From Methanobacteriota archaeon (GTDB taxonomy: Archaea > Methanobacteriota > Methanobacteria > Methanobacteriales > Methanobacteriaceae): a stretch of DNA of 8,929 nt. The first letter of the stretch is position 1; every line of letters starts with the position of its first letter. Below, piece after piece: positions 1-5,753 of this stretch. The stretch lies in the NCBI GenBank assembly GCA_023430285.1, contig JAEZAV010000067.1, positions 1 through 8,929 of the forward strand. Direction: 5' to 3'. A program made the position numbers and the translations under genes. Under the pieces are notes generated by a model. The model had not been told where the DNA came from, did not search any database, and saw only the letters and a program-made list of their open reading frames with translations.

Positions 1-2
1 CA

Positions 3-1772
3 AGGCTCGAGAAGGAACTGGTCGAAATATGCAAGGAGTACAACATAAATCTGGTTGGACCTAATTGTTTGGGTATAATGAATACCTACAACGATATGAA
101 TGCATCGTTCTCTTCAGACATTGCACACAAGGGAAAAATAGGTTTCATGACACAGTCAGGAGCAATATTTGCAGCAATTCTTGACTACGCTGACAAGAAG
201 AACATAGGATTTTCCAGGCTCATAAGTCTTGGTAACAAGGCAGGGGTCAATGAAAAGGAGTGCATGGAAAATTTCATGGAAGACGAAAACACCGGTGTAA
301 TAACAGCCTACCTCGAGGGAATTGTGGATGGTCCAGGATTTATTGAAGCAAGCAGAAAGGCTTCGAAGAAAAAGCCTGTGGTTGTTATTAAGTCAGGAAC
401 AACTGCTAAGGGATCAGAGGCAGTGTCCTCCCATACAGGAACAATAGCAGGTTCTGACTCTGCATACGACGCAGCATTTTCCCAGTGCGGTATTCTTCGT
501 GCAAGTTCCCTTGAAGAGATGATGGACTTCTCTAGAACACTAGCACTTTTCCCACTTCCAAAGGGTAATAGAATAGCTATAATCACAAATGCTGGTGGTC
601 CTGGTATCATGACAACTGATGCTACCATCAAGGCAGGTCTGGAGCTTGCAGTTTTATCAGATGAAACCAAACAAAAATTAAGGGAAGGCTTACCAGACAC
701 AGCAAACGTTAAAAATCCAGTTGATGTGTTGGGAGATGCCAGTCCAGAGAGGTTTGGATTTGCACTGGACATAGTGCTTCAAGACCCGAATGTTGACGGT
801 GTTATTTACCTTGTAACTCCACAATCAGTAACAGATCCAGAGGGAACAGCCAAGGTTGCAATAAAACACGCAACCAAATGTGCTAAACCAGTTTTATTCA
901 GTTTCTTCGGAGGAACCCGATGTGAAGAAGCAGAGAAAGTTTTAACTGATAAGATGGTGCCAAACTACCTGTATCCAAAGACAGCTGTAACAAGTATGAA
1001 GGCACTCTACGACTACACAGTCATAAAGAACCAGGAGTATCCTGAACCTCCTAAATTTGATGTGGACAGAGCCAAGGTCGAAACCATCATTGCTGATGCA
1101 AGAAAGAGGGGTGTTACAACCCTTGGTTTAGAATCATTCGACCTTTTAAAGGCCTACGGCATACCAACAGTTGGAACTGCAATAACTAAAACAGTTGAAG
1201 AGACTGTTGAGGCAGCAGAAGAAATTGGATATCCTCTGGTCATGAAAATAATGTCTCCACAGATATCACACAAGTCAGATGTTGGTGGAATCAAACTCAA
1301 CCTCTACAGTGCAGCTGATGTGAGGGAAGCCTACGAAGACATGATGGAAAACATACCTAAACTCGAACCTGAAGCTGTGCTTGAAGGTGTTCAACTTCAA
1401 AAGATGCTGTCTGGTGGCAAGGAAGTGATCATCGGAATGATCCAAGACCCAACATTTGGACCAACCCTCATGTTTGGATTGGGCGGTACATATGTAGAGA
1501 TACTAAAGGATGTTAAATTTGCCATCGCACCAGTAAATGAAACGGAAGCCAGTAATATGATAAAGGGAGTTAAATCCTATAAACTTCTTGAAGGGGCACG
1601 TGGAGAAAATGCAGCAGACATAGCATCCATCTCTGATACTATACTCAGAATATCACAGCTCGTCACAGATTTCCCAGAGATCAACGAGTTTGAGATAAAC
1701 CCACTCATGGTATTCGATGAGGGAGAAGGTGCACTGGCAGTGGACATGAGATTAATATTGAATGATGAATAG
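3..1772 (+). CDS. ADP-forming acetate/acyl-CoA ligase, fused alpha-beta (5' end missing)
   Basis: Interconverts acyl-CoA + ADP + Pi with acid + CoA + ATP in the cytoplasm. The frame is open from base 3 with no start, so about 589 C-terminal residues are visible; a methionine-like TTG at 69 is internal, because the coding sequence before it (ending GPNCLGIMN) is the conserved CoA-binding/succinyl-CoA-ligase fold. In window numbering, the phospho-carrier histidine lies in SSHTGTIAG (codon 432-434). A Gly-rich NAGGPG loop follows at 588-605. From about base 1060 an ATP-grasp (beta) domain begins, with its own histidine in SPQISHKSDVGG (codon 1269-1271), the second histidine of the two-site phosphate relay known in this family. 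The end is natural (EINPLMVFDEG, then ADMR-like tail). Alpha and beta are one polypeptide, as in many archaea. In a methanogen it may salvage or excrete acetate or handle branched or aryl acids; substrate cannot be read from sequence. Confidence 0.93.
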   Translation, partial: RLEKELVEICKEYNINLVGPNCLGIMNTYNDMNASFSSDIAHKGKIGFMTQSGAIFAAILDYADKKNIGFSRLISLGNKAGVNEKECMENFMEDENTGVITAYLEGIVDGPGFIEASRKASKKKPVVVIKSGTTAKGSEAVSSHTGTIAGSDSAYDAAFSQCGILRASSLEEMMDFSRTLALFPLPKGNRIAIITNAGGPGIMTTDATIKAGLELAVLSDETKQKLREGLPDTANVKNPVDVLGDASPERFGFALDIVLQDPNVDGVIYLVTPQSVTDPEGTAKVAIKHATKCAKPVLFSFFGGTRCEEAEKVLTDKMVPNYLYPKTAVTSMKALYDYTVIKNQEYPEPPKFDVDRAKVETIIADARKRGVTTLGLESFDLLKAYGIPTVGTAITKTVEETVEAAEEIGYPLVMKIMSPQISHKSDVGGIKLNLYSAADVREAYEDMMENIPKLEPEAVLEGVQLQKMLSGGKEVIIGMIQDPTFGPTLMFGLGGTYVEILKDVKFAIAPVNETEASNMIKGVKSYKLLEGARGENAADIASISDTILRISQLVTDFPEINEFEINPLMVFDEGEGALAVDMRLILNDE

Positions 1773-1805
1773 TATCATCCCTAAAATTCTCATACCACCC
1801 ATTAA

Positions 1806-1812
1806 TTTTTTT
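1806..1812 (+). terminator. T-run terminator after the acyl-CoA ligase
   Basis: A run of seven T lies 34 bases after the ligase stop, and a second T7 run follows at 1841-1847. Archaeal RNA polymerase commonly stops at such runs without a hairpin. Placement between convergent genes supports the call. Confidence 0.5.
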
Positions 1813-1885
1813 AAATAAAAAAAAATTCTCAATTAAATACTTTTTTTAGGCTCAATAATAAAAAAAACTGCAGATATTAATTTTT

Positions 1886-1893
1886 AAAAAAAA
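1886..1893 (-). terminator. T-run terminator for the winged-helix gene
   Basis: Read on the minus strand, CCCCTTAACCC is followed by eight T, only 12 bases past the stop codon of the winged-helix gene. A second T8 run on this strand lies at 1860-1867. Confidence 0.5.
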
Positions 1894-1905
1894 GGGTTAA
1901 GGGGA

Positions 1906-2127
1906 TTAAATTTTTTCTAGAAGGGCAACGCCTTCGCGTGTGAGTTCTACAACGTGGCCGTCTGATCCTTTTCCAGCGTACTTGATATGTCTTTTATGTC
2001 TGAGATCATGGATGTAATTTCTTAAAATTGGGCATTTGATCTTCAGTTTTTCTGATATTTCCCTTTCAGATATGCCGTTTTCAGCTTTAGCCACCAACTT
2101 TATGATTTTAATTTCATGTTCTTCCAT
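1906..2127 (-). CDS. Small winged helix-turn-helix DNA-binding protein
   Basis: A 73-residue protein that is almost entirely a winged-helix fold: helix 1 (EHEIKIIKLVAKA, about 3-15), helix 2 (SEREISEKL, 19-27), a basic recognition helix (about 31-47, PILRNYIHDLRHKRHI) and a wing strand pair (KYAGKGSDGHVVELT) ending in a final helix. It has no ligand or metal domain, so it is probably a dimeric transcription factor; the exact family is not assignable. I chose the ATG at 2127, not a GTG nine bases upstream (2134-2136), because that GTG is part of the ribosome binding site AGGAGTGAT (2132-2140), which sits 8 bases before the ATG. It is transcribed divergently from the 142-residue gene and may regulate itself or that neighbour (inference), since a palindrome sits in its promoter. 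Confidence 0.8.
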   Translation of the reverse strand: MEEHEIKIIKLVAKAENGISEREISEKLKIKCPILRNYIHDLRHKRHIKYAGKGSDGHVVELTREGVALLEKI

Positions 2128-2140
2128 TACTATCACTCCT

Positions 2141-2164
2141 AATAGACAGTATATACTATTTAAT
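2141..2164 (-). promoter_or_regulatory. TATA-like promoter with embedded palindrome
   Basis: AGTATATACT at 2148-2157 is a perfect 10-base palindrome. Overlapping it with a different centre are AATAG (2141-2145) and CTATT (2156-2160). The site directly precedes the ribosome binding site of the winged-helix gene. It is either its TATA box, which would give a start of transcription very near the ATG, or an operator bound by the protein itself. Confidence 0.35.
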
Positions 2165-2291
2165 CACGGTACTATTAACATTTAACGATTTTAATCTGTT
2201 TAACTAGATCAGAATTGGACTAGGTAAAACTGAAATTTAGGAGATTATCCAAATCCCAGATACCACATTTTATTCAATAAAAAAATTGGGG

Positions 2292-2302
2292 AAAATATGT
2301 AG
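2292..2302 (+). promoter_or_regulatory. Possible TATA box, leaderless-type start
   Basis: AAAATATGTAG is centred about 32 bases before the ATG of the 142-residue gene. Transcription would start only a few bases before that ATG. No AGGAGG-like site precedes the ATG, which fits a near-leaderless mRNA. The box itself is a weak match. Confidence 0.3.
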
Positions 2303-2328
2303 ATACTTGTTTAAACAGATAATAAATC

Positions 2329-2757
2329 ATGGAACAACATGAACAAGTTGAAGTGGAAATTGATGAGGACTTTGTTATACTGGTTGATAAGGGATTAGAA
2401 GATGTTGTTGAAAACTTCTTTCACTGGGAAATTGAAACCTGCAACTCATGCATTGATTACAAGGGATCTGTGTGGATAGAATTCTGCGACTTCGAAGAAT
2501 GGCGGAAATTTTTACAGTTAGCATTGAAAAACAAAATCGAAACAAATGCAGTCCCAGAAACAGACACCCTATGGAATTTCCTCCAAGAAAAAGTCAATGT
2601 AAAACTAGTTTACGATGAAGAACTCATGGAAGACCCCAACAACGAAGATGCAGTTTTAGGAACAGGTGTGCTCATTATCTGTGTAGGACTAACCTTCCCA
2701 AGAGAATACTTGGATGAGTTTAAAAAATTATTCTTCCAAGTCTTTAAACCGGAATAA
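2329..2757 (+). CDS. Acidic conserved-type protein of unknown function
   Basis: A 142-residue soluble protein that I do not recognise. It has no signal peptide and no membrane segment. It is rich in Asp and Glu and looks alpha/beta: strand-like VEVEIDEDFVILVD (residues 7-20), a helix, then the most distinctive stretch, WEIETCNSCIDYKGSVWIEF (33-52), with two cysteines spaced CxxC (39 and 42). A helix at 55-69 follows, then an acidic linker (EELMEDPNNED, about 99-109), a hydrophobic strand GVLIICVGLTFP and a C-terminal amphipathic helix with KKLFFQVFK. The CxxC could bind metal as a pair in a dimer or form a disulfide, but there is no second pair in the chain. Codon use resembles the neighbours. 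It appears monocistronic: it is divergent from the winged-helix gene and followed by its own terminator. No Shine-Dalgarno sequence is visible before the ATG. Confidence 0.8.
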   Translation: MEQHEQVEVEIDEDFVILVDKGLEDVVENFFHWEIETCNSCIDYKGSVWIEFCDFEEWRKFLQLALKNKIETNAVPETDTLWNFLQEKVNVKLVYDEELMEDPNNEDAVLGTGVLIICVGLTFPREYLDEFKKLFFQVFKPE

Positions 2758-2762
2758 ACATT

Positions 2763-2794
2763 GGGGAATTAACACACATCACCCCTTTTTTTTT
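2763..2794 (+). terminator. Terminator with GGGG/CCCC pairing and T9
   Basis: GGGG at 2763-2766 can pair with CCCC at 2782-2785, directly followed by nine T (2786-2794). It begins five bases after the stop of the 142-residue gene. Confidence 0.6.
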
Positions 2795-2823
2795 AGGTTA
2801 ATTTTTGTAATGTAGGTTTCATT

Positions 2824-2880
2824 CTATTTTTTTATTCCAGGATTTCCTTTATTCATGAAATATTTCTCAAAAGACGTCAT
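2824..2880 (-). CDS. Candidate 18-residue micro-ORF with strong ribosome binding site
   Basis: An ATG at 2880 (minus strand) opens MTSFEKYFMNKGNPGIKK, then TAG. AGGAG (2885-2889) precedes it with four bases of spacing, the cleanest Shine-Dalgarno in this spacer, and a TATA-like TTTATATGA lies at about 2894-2902. Spacing is short and the TATA box is too close for a normal leader. It may be chance, a leader peptide with nothing behind it, or the surviving 5' end of a decayed gene. Confidence 0.2.
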   Translation of the reverse strand: MTSFEKYFMNKGNPGIKK

Positions 2881-3039
2881 AGTACTCCTATAATCATATA
2901 AACATATCTTAATAACCATTTAAACCCACAAAAATACCCAAAAAAACAAACCCAAAGATTAAAAAAATAAACAAATCAAAAAGATTAAAGAAATTCTTAG
3001 GTTTTAAAATGAAATGAAATTAAAATTTTAAACAGAAAC

Positions 3040-3150
3040 TTAATTTCTTATTATGGTGGCTAATAATCCTATGATGAAAGTAGCTATCATAAGAATAAAA
3101 AAAATTAAATAAAAAAAATTTAAACTATTCGGTTTATCTTTAATTCTCAA
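3040..3150 (-). CDS. Candidate 36-residue single-span membrane peptide
   Basis: Read on the minus strand from a TTG at 3150 to a TAA at 3040. The N-terminus (RIKDKPNSL) is short and basic, and residues 12-34 form one unbroken hydrophobic span (starting NFFYLIFF, passing through MIATFIIGLLA), ending in Arg-Asn. A GGTGA motif (3157-3161) matches the archaeal 16S tail and stands six bases before the TTG. A TATA-like TTATAAAAT (3198-3206) would start transcription near 3177, giving a leader of about 27 bases. An in-frame TGA overlaps the GGTGA, so the ORF cannot extend upstream. An internal ATG (codon 21) is an alternative start but would cut the membrane span. It stands alone, not obviously in an operon. 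Function is unknown; AT-rich DNA easily encodes hydrophobic codons, so chance is a real alternative. Confidence 0.4.
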   Translation of the reverse strand: MRIKDKPNSLNFFYLIFFILMIATFIIGLLATIIRN

Positions 3151-3197
3151 ACGGTTTCACCACATAAATATCATATTCAATTCTTTTTATGATGTTA

Positions 3198-3206
3198 ATT
3201 TTATAA
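3198..3206 (-). promoter_or_regulatory. Possible TATA box for the 36-residue peptide
   Basis: TTATAAAAT on the minus strand lies about 50 bases before the TTG start, with a Shine-Dalgarno motif in the predicted leader. The surrounding DNA is so AT-rich that the match has limited weight. Confidence 0.3.
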
Positions 3207-3346
3207 TTATTTCTAAATTATTTCTTTAGACAAAGTTGTAAGCATATTTACTGGTTCATGATTTAAAAAACCTTTAATTTCAAAATAAATTATTTAATGG
3301 AACTAAATTGAATATTTAGTACTATTTTGTTTTAATTGGGTTTGTT

Positions 3347-4660
3347 TTATGTGTTCCATATTTTGTATGTTGTTTGGATGTTCCATGTTGTGTTTGAGGT
3401 GATTTTTTCGGTTTTGGGTTGGCATACCCTGCTCATGTATAGTTTGATGTATGAATTTGCTGTTCTAAACCATGTTTCTCCATGTGTGGTGTTTCCTGTG
3501 TTTGTGTAATTGTTAAATGCTATAATGGGGTTTGTTATTTCCATGCTCATGTGGAGATTGTTTAAATTGTTCCATACAACAGCCATTGCTGAATTTCCAT
3601 GGAGATCTGTTGTTCGTGTTTGGAAATTTTCCGTTGTTAATCCGTTTATTTTTCCTTCACTGGTTACTGTAGGGCTGTTTTTTGTGGGAAACATTGCTAT
3701 ATATGCTTCCATGACTGTGGTGTTGATTTTCCAGTTGTATATATTTTGGATTTTTAATGCTTCACCATTCCATTCATATATTGTAATGGTTTTTGCAACG
3801 ATTTGTGAAGGATTATTTGGGTTGAAAAGGTTTGAAGTTTCTTTAATCTGTAAATTTTTACATTCGGTTACCGGGTTGTTAATGTTTGGGAATACCTTTT
3901 TTCCGTCTTCATAAAATGCTATTTCTGTGTAGTTTTCGTATCCGTGCATTCCCCCAATTTTTTCCGACTTTCCAGCTATTCTAACAGCTTTTTCCCAGTT
4001 TCCAGGTGATGTGATATCTGTACTGCTTTTTACTTGTAAATTTTTTGTATTATCATTTAATATTACGTTTTGTAGTTTGTAGATACGGTAATCGTTTTCA
4101 GCCCCGTTTACTCCTGGTTTGGCCTTGTTAACAATATGATTAAAGAGGTATCTATTCCAAGTGGTGCAGTTTGTTGGTTTTTGATAAATTGCGTACTCCG
4201 CATAAACTGATTTGCCTTTAATGTCTGTTTGAATCTTTTCAAGATAAATCTGATAGGTTGGAGCGGTTTTAACTGTGAAACTGCTGCTGTACATATTCAG
4301 GGGATTACCTGCTGAATCAGTGTAGCTACCACTATGTAAATACAATGTATATTTACTGTCCTTGGTGAGAATAGTATTTGGTTTAATTGTCAAAATTGAA
4401 TTGTTCAAACTTTTGTTTATTGGAATACTTGTTTTATTGCTGTTTCTAAGCTCTACGTAACCTGTCCCTAATTTTAGATTTTCAGAAAATGCAACTTTTA
4501 ACACTGGACTTCCAGTTAAAATACAACTATTATTTGAAGGATCCATAGATACAACTGTAGGTTTAGACACATCCTTTGCAGAAACAGTGCCAAGAACACC
4601 AAACAAAACAAAAATAAAAATAACTAACATAGACCTAGTACGAACTCTACCATTATTCAT
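3347..4660 (-). CDS. Secreted surface protein with Ig-like (SbsA/Big_5-type) domain
   Basis: A 437-residue exported protein. Residues 1-28 are a signal peptide: a basic start (NNGRVRTR), a hydrophobic core (MLVIFIFVLFGVLG) and a likely cut after VSA. Residues 33-131 match the bacterial Ig-like Big_5 type, with the usual PTVVSMDPSNN opening, the VAFSENL strand, the YTLYLHSGSYTDSAGNPL loop and a closing SFTV. Residues 135-437 are Tyr/Asn/Thr-rich and beta-strand-like, with a GGMHGYE motif (236-242) followed by an FYEDGKKV strand; I cannot assign this part. About ten N-X-S/T sequons suggest archaeal N-glycosylation. No C-terminal anchor or S-layer motif is seen, so it may be released or held non-covalently. 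The frame is open to an ATG at 4732, but that adds a second hydrophobic stretch before the signal peptide and lies upstream of the likely transcript start, so I prefer 4660. The ribosome binding site there is weak (GGGCGGGA). Confidence 0.82.
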   Translation of the reverse strand: MNNGRVRTRSMLVIFIFVLFGVLGTVSAKDVSKPTVVSMDPSNNSCILTGSPVLKVAFSENLKLGTGYVELRNSNKTSIPINKSLNNSILTIKPNTILTKDSKYTLYLHSGSYTDSAGNPLNMYSSSFTVKTAPTYQIYLEKIQTDIKGKSVYAEYAIYQKPTNCTTWNRYLFNHIVNKAKPGVNGAENDYRIYKLQNVILNDNTKNLQVKSSTDITSPGNWEKAVRIAGKSEKIGGMHGYENYTEIAFYEDGKKVFPNINNPVTECKNLQIKETSNLFNPNNPSQIVAKTITIYEWNGEALKIQNIYNWKINTTVMEAYIAMFPTKNSPTVTSEGKINGLTTENFQTRTTDLHGNSAMAVVWNNLNNLHMSMEITNPIIAFNNYTNTGNTTHGETWFRTANSYIKLYMSRVCQPKTEKITSNTTWNIQTTYKIWNT

Positions 4661-4741
4661 AAATTCCCGCCCCGGATAATAAATAAATATAATTAATAAA
4701 ATAAATATTAATACTTTTCTATTTAAATTCATTCAAAATGT

Positions 4742-4749
4742 AATTTATA
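4742..4749 (-). promoter_or_regulatory. TATA box for the secreted-protein gene
   Basis: TATAAATT on the minus strand. With the usual spacing of about 26 bases, transcription would begin near 4719, downstream of the ATG at 4732 and 59 bases before the preferred ATG at 4660. Confidence 0.4.
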
Positions 4750-4854
4750 TGAGAAAATTTATCGAAATATTATAAAGAAAGGATTTACATTCAGTAAGTG
4801 TCTAGGATTATTAAAAAATCAGTATTAACTTCTTTAGTCCAATTTTAGAATTGC

Positions 4855-4861
4855 AAAAAAA
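4855..4861 (-). terminator. T-run terminator after the ion channel gene
   Basis: Seven consecutive T on the minus strand, 28 bases past the channel stop codon. Together with the separate TATA box downstream, it suggests that the channel and secreted-protein genes are independent units although they run the same way. Confidence 0.45.
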
Positions 4862-4888
4862 CATTTTCATTTAATTCAGAGTAAATCT

Positions 4889-5641
4889 TTATTCTTTTTT
4901 TAACAAATCTGAGAGTGCTGCTATTTCTTTTTTAATGTCTTGAAGAGAAGTTTCAATATTTTTTATCCGTTCTTCCCTTTCATCTTCAGTTTTTTGAGAT
5001 TTACTCATTAACCAAGATGCCAGTGATGCAGTTAGAACACCAACAAATGATACTCCTATAAGCATCATGAGAACTGATATGGCTTCTCCATCGTAGGTGG
5101 CGGGGCTGATATTACTGTTTCCTGCAACCATTGTGGTGACTGTAAACCACATTGCATCCCAAAATGAGTGTATGCTGGGATTTACGCCGTTTTCTACGAT
5201 GTAAAATATGATGGTACCTGCAAAGAGCGTGAAAAGCAACATTCCAAATGCAAAGTTGATGTGAGTCTGCTTGAAAAATGAGGATATATACTTCCACTCA
5301 CGCCTGAAGAGCGCAAACAACCTCGCCAACCTGAAAATTCTAAGGAACCTAGCAAAGAACACGTAGGTAGGATCCAGTGCGAAAATATCGAAGGGGATCA
5401 TGGCGATGATATCAGGCCAGTTCTCCTTTATGAACTGTTTTTTATCAGTTTCTCTGCGCATCCTGTAGATAAAATCAAAAAATAATATTACACACACCAT
5501 TAAATCGAAATAAATAATGGATACATATAAAGAGCTGTTTACATTGGTAAATGTTATCAACATCAACATTACTAGGTCGGCAATAATCAGAATAATAATA
5601 AATGCTTCAAATATATTTCTGATGTTGATTTTAGATTCCAT
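4889..5641 (-). CDS. Voltage-gated-type ion channel with atypical selectivity filter
   Basis: A 250-residue membrane protein with the plan of a voltage-gated ion channel subunit, which would assemble as a tetramer. S1 is about 10-32, S2 39-59, S3 75-89, S4 93-114, S5 129-149, pore helix 158-170 and S6 186-211. S4 has arginines at every third position (98, 101, 104, 107) plus 113-114, a real voltage-sensor pattern. The C-terminus (216-250) is a charged heptad-like coiled coil that probably aids tetramer assembly. The pore loop aligns with potassium channels on both sides (WFTVTT before, SPAT after) but the TVGYGD filter is replaced by MVAGNSN (171-177). Potassium selectivity is therefore doubtful; it may be a non-selective or otherwise specialised cation channel. 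The ATG is preceded by AAGAAGGT (5651-5658) about nine bases upstream. It is divergent from the helicase gene. Confidence 0.87.
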   Translation of the reverse strand: MESKINIRNIFEAFIIILIIADLVMLMLITFTNVNSSLYVSIIYFDLMVCVILFFDFIYRMRRETDKKQFIKENWPDIIAMIPFDIFALDPTYVFFARFLRIFRLARLFALFRREWKYISSFFKQTHINFAFGMLLFTLFAGTIIFYIVENGVNPSIHSFWDAMWFTVTTMVAGNSNISPATYDGEAISVLMMLIGVSFVGVLTASLASWLMSKSQKTEDEREERIKNIETSLQDIKKEIAALSDLLKKE

Positions 5642-5679
5642 TTTTTTCAGACCTTCTTTAATAAGTTTGAATATGATGT

Positions 5680-5687
5680 ATTTAAAT
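5680..5687 (-). promoter_or_regulatory. TATA box for the ion channel gene
   Basis: TTTAAATA on the minus strand, centred about 43 bases before the ATG. It would start a short leader of about 16 bases that just includes the AAGAAGGT ribosome binding site. Confidence 0.45.
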
Positions 5688-5702
5688 TTTCATACAACAA
5701 AT

Positions 5703-5710
5703 TATAAATT
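5703..5710 (+). promoter_or_regulatory. TATA box for the helicase-nuclease operon
   Basis: TATAAATT lies back to back with the channel promoter. Transcription would start near 5732, which leaves out an in-frame ATG at 5724 and gives a leader of about 21 bases to the ATG at 5754. Confidence 0.45.
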
Positions 5711-5753
5711 ATTAATTAAATAAATGATTTATATTATTGGTTTTGGGGGTACA

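Larger units (their letters stand above)
2795..3346. other. AT-rich spacer without a long gene
   Basis: About 550 bases between the 142-residue gene and the secreted-protein gene. The stretch 2930-3000 is A-rich on the plus strand (T-rich on minus), with several runs of five to seven A that could terminate minus-strand transcripts. A perfect palindrome TTAAAATTTTAA lies at 3020-3031, and a near-inverted pair GTTTTAAAAT (3001-3010) / ATTTTAAAC (3025-3033) surrounds it. Two small minus-strand ORFs are listed separately. No RNA gene, repeat array or mobile element is apparent. Confidence 0.6.

Noticed and set aside
308..772. Minus-strand 154-codon open frame
   Set aside because: It lies fully antisense to the conserved catalytic region of the acyl-CoA ligase, has no ribosome binding site and no recognisable protein features.
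2784..2880. Readthrough of the TAG ending the 18-codon ORF as pyrrolysine
   Set aside because: Readthrough adds only about 14 low-complexity residues before a TGA, and pyrrolysine coding is not a known trait of Methanobacteriales.
2930..3000. A-rich stretch considered as a repeat array or origin-like element
   Set aside because: No regular unit, spacing or conserved origin-box motif is visible; it is simple low-complexity sequence.
3001..3033. Near-inverted repeat GTTTTAAAAT / ATTTTAAAC as a structured RNA or attachment site
   Set aside because: It is made only of AT-rich words with one mismatched length, as expected by chance here, and there is no integrase or flanking duplication.
3510..3914. 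Plus-strand 134-codon hydrophobic open frame
   Set aside because: It is antisense to the secreted-protein gene; its hydrophobicity follows from the Asn/Lys/Thr-rich codons opposite. No promoter or ribosome binding site is evident.
5112..5297. Minus-strand frame overlapping the channel pore, considered as evidence of a frameshift hiding a normal TVGYGD filter
   Set aside because: None of the alternative frames here encodes a GYG-like motif, and the channel frame continues smoothly into a well-formed S6 helix.
5517..5723. Plus-strand 68-codon frame ending just before the helicase
   Set aside because: It is mostly antisense to S1-S2 of the channel and runs through the divergent promoter region.
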